NCBI GenBank assembly: GCA_017413085.1
Contig: JAFPVC010000016.1
Span: 120,042-184,041 of the forward strand
From: Prevotella sp.
GTDB taxonomy: Bacteria > Bacteroidota > Bacteroidia > Bacteroidales > Bacteroidaceae
Reading direction: 5' to 3'
DNA length: 64,000 nt
The notes beneath the pieces are model-generated. The model had not been told where the DNA came from. It saw nothing but the letters and a program-made list of their open reading frames with translations, and ran no database searches. A program made the translations under genes and the position numbers. Positions 43,363-52,088 of this stretch are shown here, piece after piece. Numbering within the stretch: the first letter of the stretch is position 1; the number at the start of each line of letters is the position of its first letter.

Positions 43363-46302
43363 ATGAGTTATCTGTTTACTAAAGGGAAATCGCTCCTGCT
43401 GCTTGCAGCCGTTTCCATTCTTCAATTTTTCAATCCTTCAGTCCTTTCACTGCAGGCTGCTGACTACGAAACAGTGCCCGGCGACCCTATGCAGACACGC
43501 ATCTATACGCTGAAGAACGGTCTGAAGGTGTATCTGTCTGTAAACAAGGAGAAGCCGCGCATCACTGCCCACGTGGCTGTGAACACAGGTTCGCGCAACG
43601 ACCCGGCAGAGACTACCGGACTGGCTCACTATCTGGAGCACCTGATGTTTAAGGGTACACACAAGTTTGGTACCACCAACTATGAGGCAGAGGCTCCACT
43701 GCTGCAGAAGATAAGCGACCTGTATGAGCAATACCGCACGCTGACCGACCCGCAGGAACGCAAGGTGAAATACCATGAGATTGACAGCGTTTCGCAGTTG
43801 GCTGCCCAATACAACATCCCTAACGAATATGACAAGATGATGTCGATGATTGGTAGTCAGGGCACCAATGCTTACACTTCGTATGACGTGACGTGCTATG
43901 TGGAAGACATACCGTCAAACGAGATTGAACGCTGGGCCATGCTTCAGGCCGACCGTTTCCAGAACATGGTGATGCGCGGTTTCCACACCGAACTGGAGGC
44001 TGTCTATGAGGAGAAGAACATCTCCATGACAAAGGACAGCCGCAAGGCCATCGAGGCTTTGCTGGGCAAGCTCTTCCCCACCCACTCCTACGGCACGCAG
44101 AGCACCATCGGCACGCAGGAGCATCTGAAGAATCCTTCGCAGGTGAACATCAGAAACTACTACAACAAGTATTACCGCCCCAACAACGTGGCAATCTGCA
44201 TGGCCGGCGACCTTGACCCAGACCAGACCATCGCCATACTTGAGAAGCACTTTGGCTCATGGCAGCCTGGCACTGACATCAGTCCGAGACTGTTCCCCAA
44301 ACAGCCCGTCATCACTGCTCCGCAAGACACAACCGTTCTCGGACTCGAGACGGAGAACATCATGCTCGGCTGGCGCCTGAACGGTGCCTCGTCGCTGCAG
44401 AACGACACCATAGCCATGATAGACATGTTGCTGAGCAACGGCGACGTGGGATTGATAGACCTTGACATCAACCAGAAGATGCGCTGTCTGTGGGCTGGCA
44501 GCGGCATCTGGGAACTGAAGGACTACAGCATTTTCATCTTCCAAGGCACGCCAAACGAGGGACAGACGCTCGACGAGGTGCGCAGTCTGCTGCTCGGCGA
44601 ACTGGACAAGATAAAGCGCGGCGACTGGGACGAAAAGCTGATACACAGCATCGTGGCAAACGAGAAACTCTCTGAACTGAACGCCCTCGACAACAACCGC
44701 AGCCGCGTGAGCCAGATGGTTGACTGCTACATCAACGGCACACCATGGAAGCAGCAGGTGGAGCGCCTCGACCGCATGGACCGCCTGACCAAGGCCAGTC
44801 TCATGCAGTGGGCAAAGGAACACTTGACCGACGGCTTCGTATGCGTATATAAACGCAAGGGCGACGACACCACGATAGTGACAATAGACAAGCCAGAAAT
44901 CACTGCCATACCGAGCAACCGCGACTTGCGCAGCAAGTTTATCGAGGAGTATGAAAAGATGGAGGTGGAGCCTATCCATCCGCAGTTCATTGATTTCAGC
45001 CGCGACATGCAGAAGGGCAGCACACGCAAGGGATTGCCAATACTATATAAGAAGAACGAGCAGGACGAGCGTTTCACCCTGCAATACCGTTATGAATTTG
45101 GAACTGATGCCGACCGTCGCTACGACGTGGCAGAAGACTATTTTGAACTGATAGGCACCAGCAAGCAAACGCTGGAACAAATCAAGCGACGCTTCTACGA
45201 CATAGCCTGCTCCTACAGTTTCTCGGCTGACGACAAATCAATGACGCTTACTCTCTCCGGCCTGCAGCAGCACATGCCTCAGGCAGTGAAGATGCTTGAC
45301 GAGATTACCGCCACGCTGAAGCCCGATGCTGAAGTATACAACCAGTATATCGAACAGGTGCAGAAAGGAAGGATGGAGACGCGCACCAACCAAAATTCAT
45401 GCTACAATGCATTGGTGCAGTATGGCCTGTACGGTAAGCAGTCGCCTACGCTCGACGTAATGTCTGTAAGCGAGATGCGACAGACTGACCCAAGCGTTTT
45501 CACCAATCTGATTAAGGACCTCAGCGGACTGAAGCACACCGTGCTTTACTGGGGACCGGCAACAATGCAACAGGTTGCAGGCATCATTGACAAGAGCCAC
45601 AAGACTGCACGCACGCTCGCCGACGTGCCACAGAACAAGCGCCGCGAGCGCGTCCTGACAACGAACGACGAGGTATTGCTCGCTCCATACGATGCCCAGA
45701 ACATCAACATGCGCATGGTGTATAACGAGAACCGTCCGCTGGACCTTACCGACACCCCGTTGGTCAGTCTGTTCAACGAATACTTCGGTGGTTCGATGAA
45801 CGCTATCGTCTTTCAGGAGTTGCGCGAAGCACGCGGACTGGCCTACAATGCGTGGGCTGCATACACAACGCCCAACCACAAGGAAGAGACGGAGTATTAC
45901 CAGCAGCACATCATATCGCAGAACGACAAACTCATGGACTGCATACGGGTGTTCCGCGAAATCACCGACACGCTGCCAGAGTCGCAGGTATTGTTCACCA
46001 CCGCACAGCAGAGTCTGATGAAAACGCTTGCTGCAAACCGCACGACAAAGACCGGTGTACTCGACAAGTATATCAACGCCCAGCACCTCGGCATAGACTA
46101 CGACATCAACCGCGCACTCTATGAGCGTATTCCACAGCTGTCGCTTACTGATTTGGTAAACTTCGAGCAGCAGCGCATCAAGGGAAAACCGCTGCGCTAC
46201 CTCATTCTCGGCAACGAGGAAGATCTCGACATTCCTGCACTGGAGAAGATTGCACCGATAAAACGACTGACACTTGACGATATCTTCCCCTCTGCGGAAT
46301 AA
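43363..46302 (+). CDS. Exported M16 zinc protease (pitrilysin/insulinase family)
   Basis: 979 residues from the ATG at 43363, which has AAGGAG 12 bases upstream; the frame opens earlier at a GTG. The inverted zinc motif HYLEH lies at 89-93, and the fold is the usual two M16 halves, the second with ELREARGLAYNAWAAY. It is secreted or periplasmic. The signal peptide is unusual: its C-terminal part ILQFFNPSVLSLQA is encoded by a TTCAATTTTTCAATCCTTCA satellite (43413-43447). Part of the 3' end recurs at 49099-49186. Confidence 0.9.
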   Translation: MSYLFTKGKSLLLLAAVSILQFFNPSVLSLQAADYETVPGDPMQTRIYTLKNGLKVYLSVNKEKPRITAHVAVNTGSRNDPAETTGLAHYLEHLMFKGTHKFGTTNYEAEAPLLQKISDLYEQYRTLTDPQERKVKYHEIDSVSQLAAQYNIPNEYDKMMSMIGSQGTNAYTSYDVTCYVEDIPSNEIERWAMLQADRFQNMVMRGFHTELEAVYEEKNISMTKDSRKAIEALLGKLFPTHSYGTQSTIGTQEHLKNPSQVNIRNYYNKYYRPNNVAICMAGDLDPDQTIAILEKHFGSWQPGTDISPRLFPKQPVITAPQDTTVLGLETENIMLGWRLNGASSLQNDTIAMIDMLLSNGDVGLIDLDINQKMRCLWAGSGIWELKDYSIFIFQGTPNEGQTLDEVRSLLLGELDKIKRGDWDEKLIHSIVANEKLSELNALDNNRSRVSQMVDCYINGTPWKQQVERLDRMDRLTKASLMQWAKEHLTDGFVCVYKRKGDDTTIVTIDKPEITAIPSNRDLRSKFIEEYEKMEVEPIHPQFIDFSRDMQKGSTRKGLPILYKKNEQDERFTLQYRYEFGTDADRRYDVAEDYFELIGTSKQTLEQIKRRFYDIACSYSFSADDKSMTLTLSGLQQHMPQAVKMLDEITATLKPDAEVYNQYIEQVQKGRMETRTNQNSCYNALVQYGLYGKQSPTLDVMSVSEMRQTDPSVFTNLIKDLSGLKHTVLYWGPATMQQVAGIIDKSHKTARTLADVPQNKRRERVLTTNDEVLLAPYDAQNINMRMVYNENRPLDLTDTPLVSLFNEYFGGSMNAIVFQELREARGLAYNAWAAYTTPNHKEETEYYQQHIISQNDKLMDCIRVFREITDTLPESQVLFTTAQQSLMKTLAANRTTKTGVLDKYINAQHLGIDYDINRALYERIPQLSLTDLVNFEQQRIKGKPLRYLILGNEEDLDIPALEKIAPIKRLTLDDIFPSAE

Positions 46303-46387
46303 TGGCCTTTACCAAGAGCTTATAGTAACGATTATTACTCTGTAGGTTACGCTAAACTACAGCCTGAAATATAAACAATAACTATCT

Positions 46388-46864
46388 ATGATTAAGAGAA
46401 TAAAGAATCCATGGCTCAGCGTGCCAGGCTATTGCTGTCCCGGCTGCTGTCCTACTAACGACAAGGGACTGCAACTGGAGTTCTTTGAGGATGGTGACGA
46501 CGTGGTAAGCTACTGGGAGCCCGACAGCCAGTATCAGAGTTGGCGTAACACCCTGCACGGCGGCATACACTGCATGATGCTCGACGAGGTGGCTGGCTGG
46601 GTAGTGTTCCACAAACTGAGCACCGTGGCTGTTACGAGCAAGATGGACACGAAATACATCAAGCCCATCACCATTGACGGCGGAAAGGTAGAGATGCGCG
46701 CACGCATATCAAGGCAGATGCGCAACGTGGCTTTCATTGATGCCGAACTGCGTCAGCGTGGTGAGGTGTGTACTACCGCACAGATAGTATATTTCTGCTC
46801 TCCAAAGGACAAGGCTCTGCTGGAATATGGTTTCAGCGGATGTGAGACAGAGGAGGTGGAATAA
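46388..46864 (+). CDS. PaaI-family (hotdog-fold) thioesterase
   Basis: 158 residues. The hotdog core is TLHGGIHCMMLDEVAGWVVFHKL (about 54-76; HGG and D-E in the catalytic helix), then TSKMDTKYIKPI and a conserved C-terminal strand (VCTTAQIVYFCSP). It probably hydrolyses an acyl-CoA; substrate unknown. The N-terminus carries a CCPGCCP run, unusual for the family. It starts 85 bases after the M16 stop. Confidence 0.84.
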   Translation: MIKRIKNPWLSVPGYCCPGCCPTNDKGLQLEFFEDGDDVVSYWEPDSQYQSWRNTLHGGIHCMMLDEVAGWVVFHKLSTVAVTSKMDTKYIKPITIDGGKVEMRARISRQMRNVAFIDAELRQRGEVCTTAQIVYFCSPKDKALLEYGFSGCETEEVE

Positions 46865-46988
46865 ATCTATAGAAAAAAGATTTGAAAGATTTGAATTGAT
46901 TTGTATGATTTCTGTCCGACAGGACACTCCTTAATATTATTTCATGCAAGTGCCACTGCGTACCGAGCGGTAGCCAAGAGATACAAAA

Positions 46989-47026
46989 AGGCATCTGTGT
47001 GTATCGTTCACACAGATGCCTTTTTA
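46989..47026. terminator. Bidirectional terminator
   Basis: AGGCATCTGTGTG (46989-47001) with CACACAGATGCCT (47009-47021), seven-base loop; TTTTT on the plus strand and A-run (T-run on minus) before it. It ends both the thioesterase gene and the convergent lipoprotein gene. Confidence 0.85.
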
Positions 47027-47080
47027 TTATTGCCTTTTACTATTCTTTTTTTCTTGCTTTACGTTTTTGCTAATGGTGCA

Positions 47081-48676
47081 TCATTCTGAGACAGCACGCA
47101 CAGCACGCACACTGTAGCCGTAGTAGCGGCTGGCGATGCCTCCACTGACATGGTTAAATTCAAAAATGCACAGGCTATTACCTCTACCCATGTCTTTAAG
47201 CGTACTTGACCAGTAGTAGCCATGGCTACGTAAGAACGCAGCGCCATCGAAGCGGCCGGCAGCCGGAATAAACAAAGAAGCATTGCCGAAGTCACCTTTG
47301 CCAGTGAATATGTGACCTGAGATACCAGTGCCTTTATAATCGTCTGTCTCTACATATGTAGTATTTTCAACCAGTGCCAGCATCTCCTCATAGGTTGGCA
47401 TGCGCCAGTCTGCTCCCCACTGTACGCTGGCTGCGTCGTCTTCTGCGGCGAGCACGTCACCTCCTGCGGTGTATTTTGTGTAGATAGCGTCACTGCCAGT
47501 ACCACTGCTATAGAACGGAGCATTGGTTTCTATATAGCCATCGCTCTTACCGTCTTTCCAGTGCTTGGTTACATAGGCTGTGGCATTGCTTGCTGTTACA
47601 TCGATGCCGTCCTGGTCATAGCCGATGCACCACGGCTCGGTGGCTCCCCAGGCATAGTAGTCGCCGTAGTCGTACTCGCGCTCTGCGCCGAGGTTGCGGG
47701 TGGCGAAGAGTATTTTCTTGCCATTTATGCGTATGCCGAGGTCAACCCAGTCTGTACCTTCCTCTCCTGTACCATTATTAGCGGTGGGGGCGTATGCGCC
47801 TTTGGCGTATGTATGGGTACATTCGTGGACAAAGTTCCAACCTTCTGAGGTGCTGGCGGTGCCCATGTTGATGACTGCCTTGCGGTTCAGCACCGAGGTG
47901 CTGCCGTTATATGAGCGAGTGAGCCCGTCGCCGTCTGTGCCTACGCACTCCATGGTGAAGCCCTGTGTGAGGGTTCCTGGCAGCACTGCGATGAGGTATG
48001 TGCCGGCGGCAATGCTCTCTTCGTTGCCTGCGGGTACGAGGGTTACGGTGCCGGTGCCGCCAGAGGTTACCGTGGCTGTGCCTATGCCGTCTTCATCGAT
48101 GGCTACGTCGAGGGTACCGGCGAGGCTCTCTGTGCCGTTGGTCTTGAAGACTATCTTCTTCGTGGCGCTCTCGGTGGTTATCTGCACGAAGGCGCAGAGT
48201 TGCTTGAAGGCGAGGTTCTTGGCATCGGTGGTGTAGCCGGTCATGATGGCGGCGGACTTGTCGAAGCCGTTGGCAACGGCGGTCTGCTCTGCCGGAAGGG
48301 TGACACCTGTGACGGTGCCTGATGAGAAGGTGTAGTCTGCATCGTAGGGATATACGGCGCAGTATTCCTTTCTGCTATCGACTGACACGGTGCCGCCGAA
48401 CTCGCCGGTGGTGCTGCCTGCGCCTTTGGTTAGCTCGAAGGGTTGGTTGATGTTCTTCGTATCAAACAGGCTGAGGGCGTCGCCGTCGCTCCACACCACC
48501 TTCTTGTCGTCATTGAGGTAAGTGCGTGTGCCGGCTGCATCGTCTTGTGTTACGCTGAGGGTGATGCGCTCGCCGCCTGACGGGGTGAGCTCTGCCAGCT
48601 CGTTCTGGCATGATGTGAGGCCGAAGGCGAGCGCAAGGGCTGCCATTGCCCCGTATGTAAGTTGTCTTTTTCTCAT
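47081..48676 (-). CDS. Fimbrillin-like lipoprotein with FISUMP-type C-terminal domain
   Basis: 531 residues. Lipobox LTSC (cysteine about residue 23). The first half (about 40-270) resembles fimbrillin/Mfa-like domains: ITLSVTQDDAAGTRTYL, YCAVYPYD, LPAEQTAVANGFDKSAAIMTGYT. The second half resembles the Fibrobacter-type succinyl (FISUMP) domain: WVDLGIRINGKKILFATRNLGA, WRMPTYEEMLALVENT, GYYWSST and a final YGYSVRAVRAV. Likely cell-surface attached; ligand unknown. A small peptide gene lies 49 bases upstream. Confidence 0.82.
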   Translation of the reverse strand: MRKRQLTYGAMAALALAFGLTSCQNELAELTPSGGERITLSVTQDDAAGTRTYLNDDKKVVWSDGDALSLFDTKNINQPFELTKGAGSTTGEFGGTVSVDSRKEYCAVYPYDADYTFSSGTVTGVTLPAEQTAVANGFDKSAAIMTGYTTDAKNLAFKQLCAFVQITTESATKKIVFKTNGTESLAGTLDVAIDEDGIGTATVTSGGTGTVTLVPAGNEESIAAGTYLIAVLPGTLTQGFTMECVGTDGDGLTRSYNGSTSVLNRKAVINMGTASTSEGWNFVHECTHTYAKGAYAPTANNGTGEEGTDWVDLGIRINGKKILFATRNLGAEREYDYGDYYAWGATEPWCIGYDQDGIDVTASNATAYVTKHWKDGKSDGYIETNAPFYSSGTGSDAIYTKYTAGGDVLAAEDDAASVQWGADWRMPTYEEMLALVENTTYVETDDYKGTGISGHIFTGKGDFGNASLFIPAAGRFDGAAFLRSHGYYWSSTLKDMGRGNSLCIFEFNHVSGGIASRYYGYSVRAVRAVSE

Positions 48677-48725
48677 TGTCGTTGTTGTTTTTTAGTTTTT
48701 TAGAAACGAATGGGGGGTGGGGCTC

Positions 48726-48926
48726 CTACCCTCCCAACTGTCCTGTATTCCAGTCAAAGCTTCCGCCGTTAGAGCTTCCGCCGCCGGTGGTGGTCCCGCT
48801 TGTGCCGTTGCCTCCGAAGTCAAGTTGTCCTGCCTCAAAGCCACTGCCGGCGAGGATGTCGGCTGCGGCGAACGGTGACACTGTCACCGTAGGACGCACG
48901 AATGTCTTTTTCTTTTTCTGTGTCAT
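48726..48926 (-). CDS. Small Gly-rich peptide with ILAGS motif (66 aa)
   Basis: Not recognised. A basic start (MTQKKKKTFVRPTVTV) with P, then SPFAAADILAGSGF, then a Gly/Ser/Thr-rich region (GGNGTSGTTTGGGSSNGG). The (I/L)L(A/S)GS after a hydrophobic helix matches the peptides at 11337 and 14109. It lies upstream of the fimbrillin-like gene, on the same strand, unlike the others, which lie downstream of theirs. Confidence 0.6.
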   Translation of the reverse strand: MTQKKKKTFVRPTVTVSPFAAADILAGSGFEAGQLDFGGNGTSGTTTGGGSSNGGSFDWNTGQLGG

Positions 48927-49033
48927 TGTCTTTTATTTCTTTTATCAGTTATTCATTATATATTATTATCTGAAGATTTCGGTGGTAAAGTTACACATAT
49001 TTCTGCAAATATGCAAACTTTTGTTAAGTTTTT

Positions 49034-49098
49034 TCATCTGCCAGCCTGGCGTATCATCTCCGCCACATCATCACAGAAGCGTTGGTCTGTCTGTTCAA
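49034..49098 (-). pseudogene. C-terminal fragment of an unidentified gene
   Basis: Minus-strand frame reading VEQTDQRFCDDVAEMIRQ, then AGR and stop. It looks coding (helical end of a protein) but has no start. It ends abruptly at 49098 where the M16 fragment begins on the other strand. I cannot name the parent gene. Confidence 0.4.
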
Positions 49099-49186
49099 CG
49101 GCAACGAGGAAGATCTCGACATTCCTGCACTGGAGAAGATTGCACCGATAAAACGACTGACGCTCGACGACATCTTCCCTAACTGA
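49099..49186 (+). pseudogene. 3' fragment of an M16 protease gene
   Basis: 63 bases (49099-49161) are identical to 46209-46271 at the 3' end of the M16 gene, and the frame continues as GNEEDLDIPALEKIAP, then IKRLTLDDIFPN and stop, against DIFPSAE in the intact gene. No start or promoter. A remnant of a second M16 gene or of a duplication. Confidence 0.85.
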
Positions 49187-49201
49187 TGCCGTCATAAAAT
49201 A

Positions 49202-49245
49202 GAGTCTCCCGCAGATTACGATAATCTGCGGGAGACTCCTTTTTT
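49202..49245. terminator. Bidirectional terminator at the scar
   Basis: GAGTCTCCCGCAGATTA (49202-49218) with its exact reverse complement at 49222-49238, three-base loop CGA, then TTTTTT. It follows the M16 fragment and faces the 3' end of the Sel1 gene. Confidence 0.85.
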
Positions 49246-49265
49246 ACGAACCATTATTTCCCGAC

Positions 49266-52088
49266 CTATTCCATCCTGACAGTCAGTTCGGTAAGTTTGC
49301 CGCTGCCGTCCTTTTTCGAAGCCACCTCCATGAGGCGCTTGTCCGTTTTCAGTGTGGCAAGGCGCAGCAGGAAATCCTCCGCTGTCTCCGTGGCCACCAC
49401 CGTCTGGCCGTTAGAGCCTACAGTCTTCACCACAGCCTTTGGAGAAGCAAACACCTCGGTCAGGACTGTCTGTGAAAGCTCTATGCGCAGGTCCTCACTG
49501 TTTGAGCCATCCACCACAGCGTTCAGCCTCGTCATGTAATCCACCGAAGGACTTCCACTGCCCTCAAGTGCTATAAGACTGTCCAGCCTGGCTTCCTCCG
49601 CACGCAGGCGAATCAGCTCCTTATCGTCCTCCTCCACACCGCTCAACTCATAAACAACATATTGTTGCACGGCTAAGTTCATCAATTTCTTTGCGAGTTT
49701 CAAGTCTTTCTTGACACCCCAGCCGTTTTCGTAAAGCACAGACTCTCCCGCAGAGCAACTGTAATGTTTTTCAAGGCGCCGTCCCGTGTCATACCATTTC
49801 TTGGCCTGCTTGTAGTCATGATAGTCATCACGCGCAATATCGCCGAGAATACTGTATACCATGGAGTTACGAAACGATGTAAGTTGCTTAAACAAGTCGT
49901 AAGCCTCATCAACTCTTCCCTTTGCATACAAATCGCATGCATAGCTGTAAAGCCCGGGATAGAAACCGGCATTCCGGCTTTTCAAGAAATAATTCTCAGC
50001 CTGTACCGTGTCGTTCAACTCTATCAAACAGTCTATACCAAGAAACCATGCTGCTGCTCCCGAACCCGTTTCGTCAAGTCTGCGCAGCGTCTTGTATGTC
50101 TCCGTCTCCTGATATGGTATCTGCTTCTCATGCTCAGTTGACAGTGCCAAGCTATGAGCCGTAATCACTTTCACGAACTTGTTGCGCTGTGTGGCATCCG
50201 CAGCACGGCACATCAGTTCCGTAGCATTAGGAATATCCGTTTTCATGGAAGGCTCTGCTCCCCCGGCCTCAAACAAAGCCCGGTCTTCCATGGCATCGGT
50301 ACTGCCCAGTTCTATGGCTGTCTGATTCCATGTGTCCCATGCCTTGTTGTCTCTCTGCCATTTTCCATTGAATATCAGATAGAATAAAAAATCATGCCAG
50401 CCAGGTGCATCTTGACGTAGATTAGTCTGCTGCTTCACCCAGTCCACCATATAACCTGGCACTTTCTCAGGCACATACATCTGGCTCAGACTGATTACAT
50501 AAGCTCCGAATGCATTACCGTTGCTTGCCGCCGTCCTATACAATTCCAAGGCTTGTTGCTTCATCTGCTCTGTCATCTCCTTGTTCGCAACAAGGCCAGT
50601 TGCCACCATAGCCGCAGCATAGGGTTTGTTGTAAAGCGTGCGCATTATATCATTTGATTCATCAATCCGTCCCATATTCTTCAACACGGTCAATTTTATA
50701 ATGTCAGAAAAGAGCTTCATCTGGTTCAAGTCCTTCTCGTCCATGTTCACAACGGGAATCAAAGCCTCCGCCTTCTTTATGTATTCCAAAGCCTGTTGCT
50801 TTGTTTCATTATCCTTAGCCGTTGTTCCACCAAAGGCACGGAGTATGTATCCACGCAACTTGAACTCATCCGTTGTCAGCGGGTCTTCTGTCAGCGTATT
50901 GGCTATGTCTTCCACCATATCGTTGGAGAGATTCAATCTTGCTTCCACTGTATTAGCGTCAAATGCTGCATCAAACAGGGCAGCCTTTGCTATCAGGTGC
51001 ATGGTAGGCATCTCTACGTCACGAGCGTCACCCACTTGCTGCAGCAACGTCATGCCGCGTGTAGTATTACGCAGTTTCACCGGCACGTCGTCACGCATGA
51101 GAATCTTTGAGGCCAATAGTACGCTGCCCAGCGGGTCGCCGGCGGCCGAAGCCTCGTCAAGCAGGGCGTATGCCTTCTGCCACTGCCTCTGCTCGGTATA
51201 AATCCATCCGGCCATCGACTTGGCGCGGTAGCGCCCGGCATAGCGCGGCAGCGCTCCTATCTTCTCAAAAAGCGGCAAGGCGGCATCCAGGTCATCTTCG
51301 TTGAATTTCTCCAGTGCCTCGAAATAAAGAGCCTGTGGGTCTTCATAGTCCTCAGATATGGTGCTGCTTATCTTCATCGTGGCCGTATTGACCAGAATGT
51401 TCTGCCGCGAGGTTATCTTCGTTCCCTGCACGTCAGACACCTTGTTCACGTTCACGAAGGCAAAACTTGCCGCATCGAAACCGGGCAAAGGCGTTGGCTG
51501 AGTGACTGTCTTCACATACTTGAATCCGGAATACTGCGCCTTTACCTTATGCTCATACCTGTTTGTTACCATCATCATGTAATCCTGCAGCGACATTGAG
51601 TTGTTGCCGATGTCCTTGCTGCGTGTGGTCGTAAGGTCATTGATTACCGACACGTTGCCGTTGTTGTCGCAGATGCTGTTTATGAGTTCCAGATTCTCCA
51701 CTTTATCCATGTCGCCAAGAAACTCCTGCATCAATTTGCTGTATTCCACTACACGCTCCACCGCCTGTTTCTTCACGTCATTCGTTATGCCCTTCGTTGA
51801 CAGGTGGCGGTTGTCAGAGAGAAACTCACGCACCTTTCCCGTCCTGCCGCCATTTGCTGACGACATGACAAGCTGCCTCCGTCTGGTAATGTCATAGATG
51901 CGCACAGACTGTTTCTCCCCATGCCCCCAGTTTATGGAGGCCTTGTCGTTAAACACGTCGCCCACCTTGGCCTGCACTCCGTTTATCTGTACCGAAGAAC
52001 CGTTTACAGACAGTATTCTGTAGTCATTTGCCACTGCACCGCCAGTATGCAGCAATACTGCCAGTACGAATAATGTAAACCTTTTCAT
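49266..52088 (-). CDS. Exported Sel1/TPR-repeat protein A with shared C-terminal module
   Basis: 940 residues. Signal peptide MKRFTLFVLAVLLHTGGAVA. An N-terminal domain (about 70-240) is shared with 53326-55869: VVEYSKLMQEFLGDMDKVENLELI, S-DIGNNSMSLQDYMM. Then come TPR and Sel1-like helical repeats (about 250-830; e.g. ALYFEALEKFNEDDLDAALPLFEKI, LGDIARDDYHDYKQAKKWYD). The last ~60 residues, ASPKAVVKTVGSNGQ then TVVATETAEDFLLRLAT, match the ends of the caspase-like protease and protein B. Its ATG overlaps the CHASE2 gene stop by four bases. It is the last gene of the operon. Probably a periplasmic scaffold, inferred. Confidence 0.78.
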   Translation of the reverse strand: MKRFTLFVLAVLLHTGGAVANDYRILSVNGSSVQINGVQAKVGDVFNDKASINWGHGEKQSVRIYDITRRRQLVMSSANGGRTGKVREFLSDNRHLSTKGITNDVKKQAVERVVEYSKLMQEFLGDMDKVENLELINSICDNNGNVSVINDLTTTRSKDIGNNSMSLQDYMMMVTNRYEHKVKAQYSGFKYVKTVTQPTPLPGFDAASFAFVNVNKVSDVQGTKITSRQNILVNTATMKISSTISEDYEDPQALYFEALEKFNEDDLDAALPLFEKIGALPRYAGRYRAKSMAGWIYTEQRQWQKAYALLDEASAAGDPLGSVLLASKILMRDDVPVKLRNTTRGMTLLQQVGDARDVEMPTMHLIAKAALFDAAFDANTVEARLNLSNDMVEDIANTLTEDPLTTDEFKLRGYILRAFGGTTAKDNETKQQALEYIKKAEALIPVVNMDEKDLNQMKLFSDIIKLTVLKNMGRIDESNDIMRTLYNKPYAAAMVATGLVANKEMTEQMKQQALELYRTAASNGNAFGAYVISLSQMYVPEKVPGYMVDWVKQQTNLRQDAPGWHDFLFYLIFNGKWQRDNKAWDTWNQTAIELGSTDAMEDRALFEAGGAEPSMKTDIPNATELMCRAADATQRNKFVKVITAHSLALSTEHEKQIPYQETETYKTLRRLDETGSGAAAWFLGIDCLIELNDTVQAENYFLKSRNAGFYPGLYSYACDLYAKGRVDEAYDLFKQLTSFRNSMVYSILGDIARDDYHDYKQAKKWYDTGRRLEKHYSCSAGESVLYENGWGVKKDLKLAKKLMNLAVQQYVVYELSGVEEDDKELIRLRAEEARLDSLIALEGSGSPSVDYMTRLNAVVDGSNSEDLRIELSQTVLTEVFASPKAVVKTVGSNGQTVVATETAEDFLLRLATLKTDKRLMEVASKKDGSGKLTELTVRME

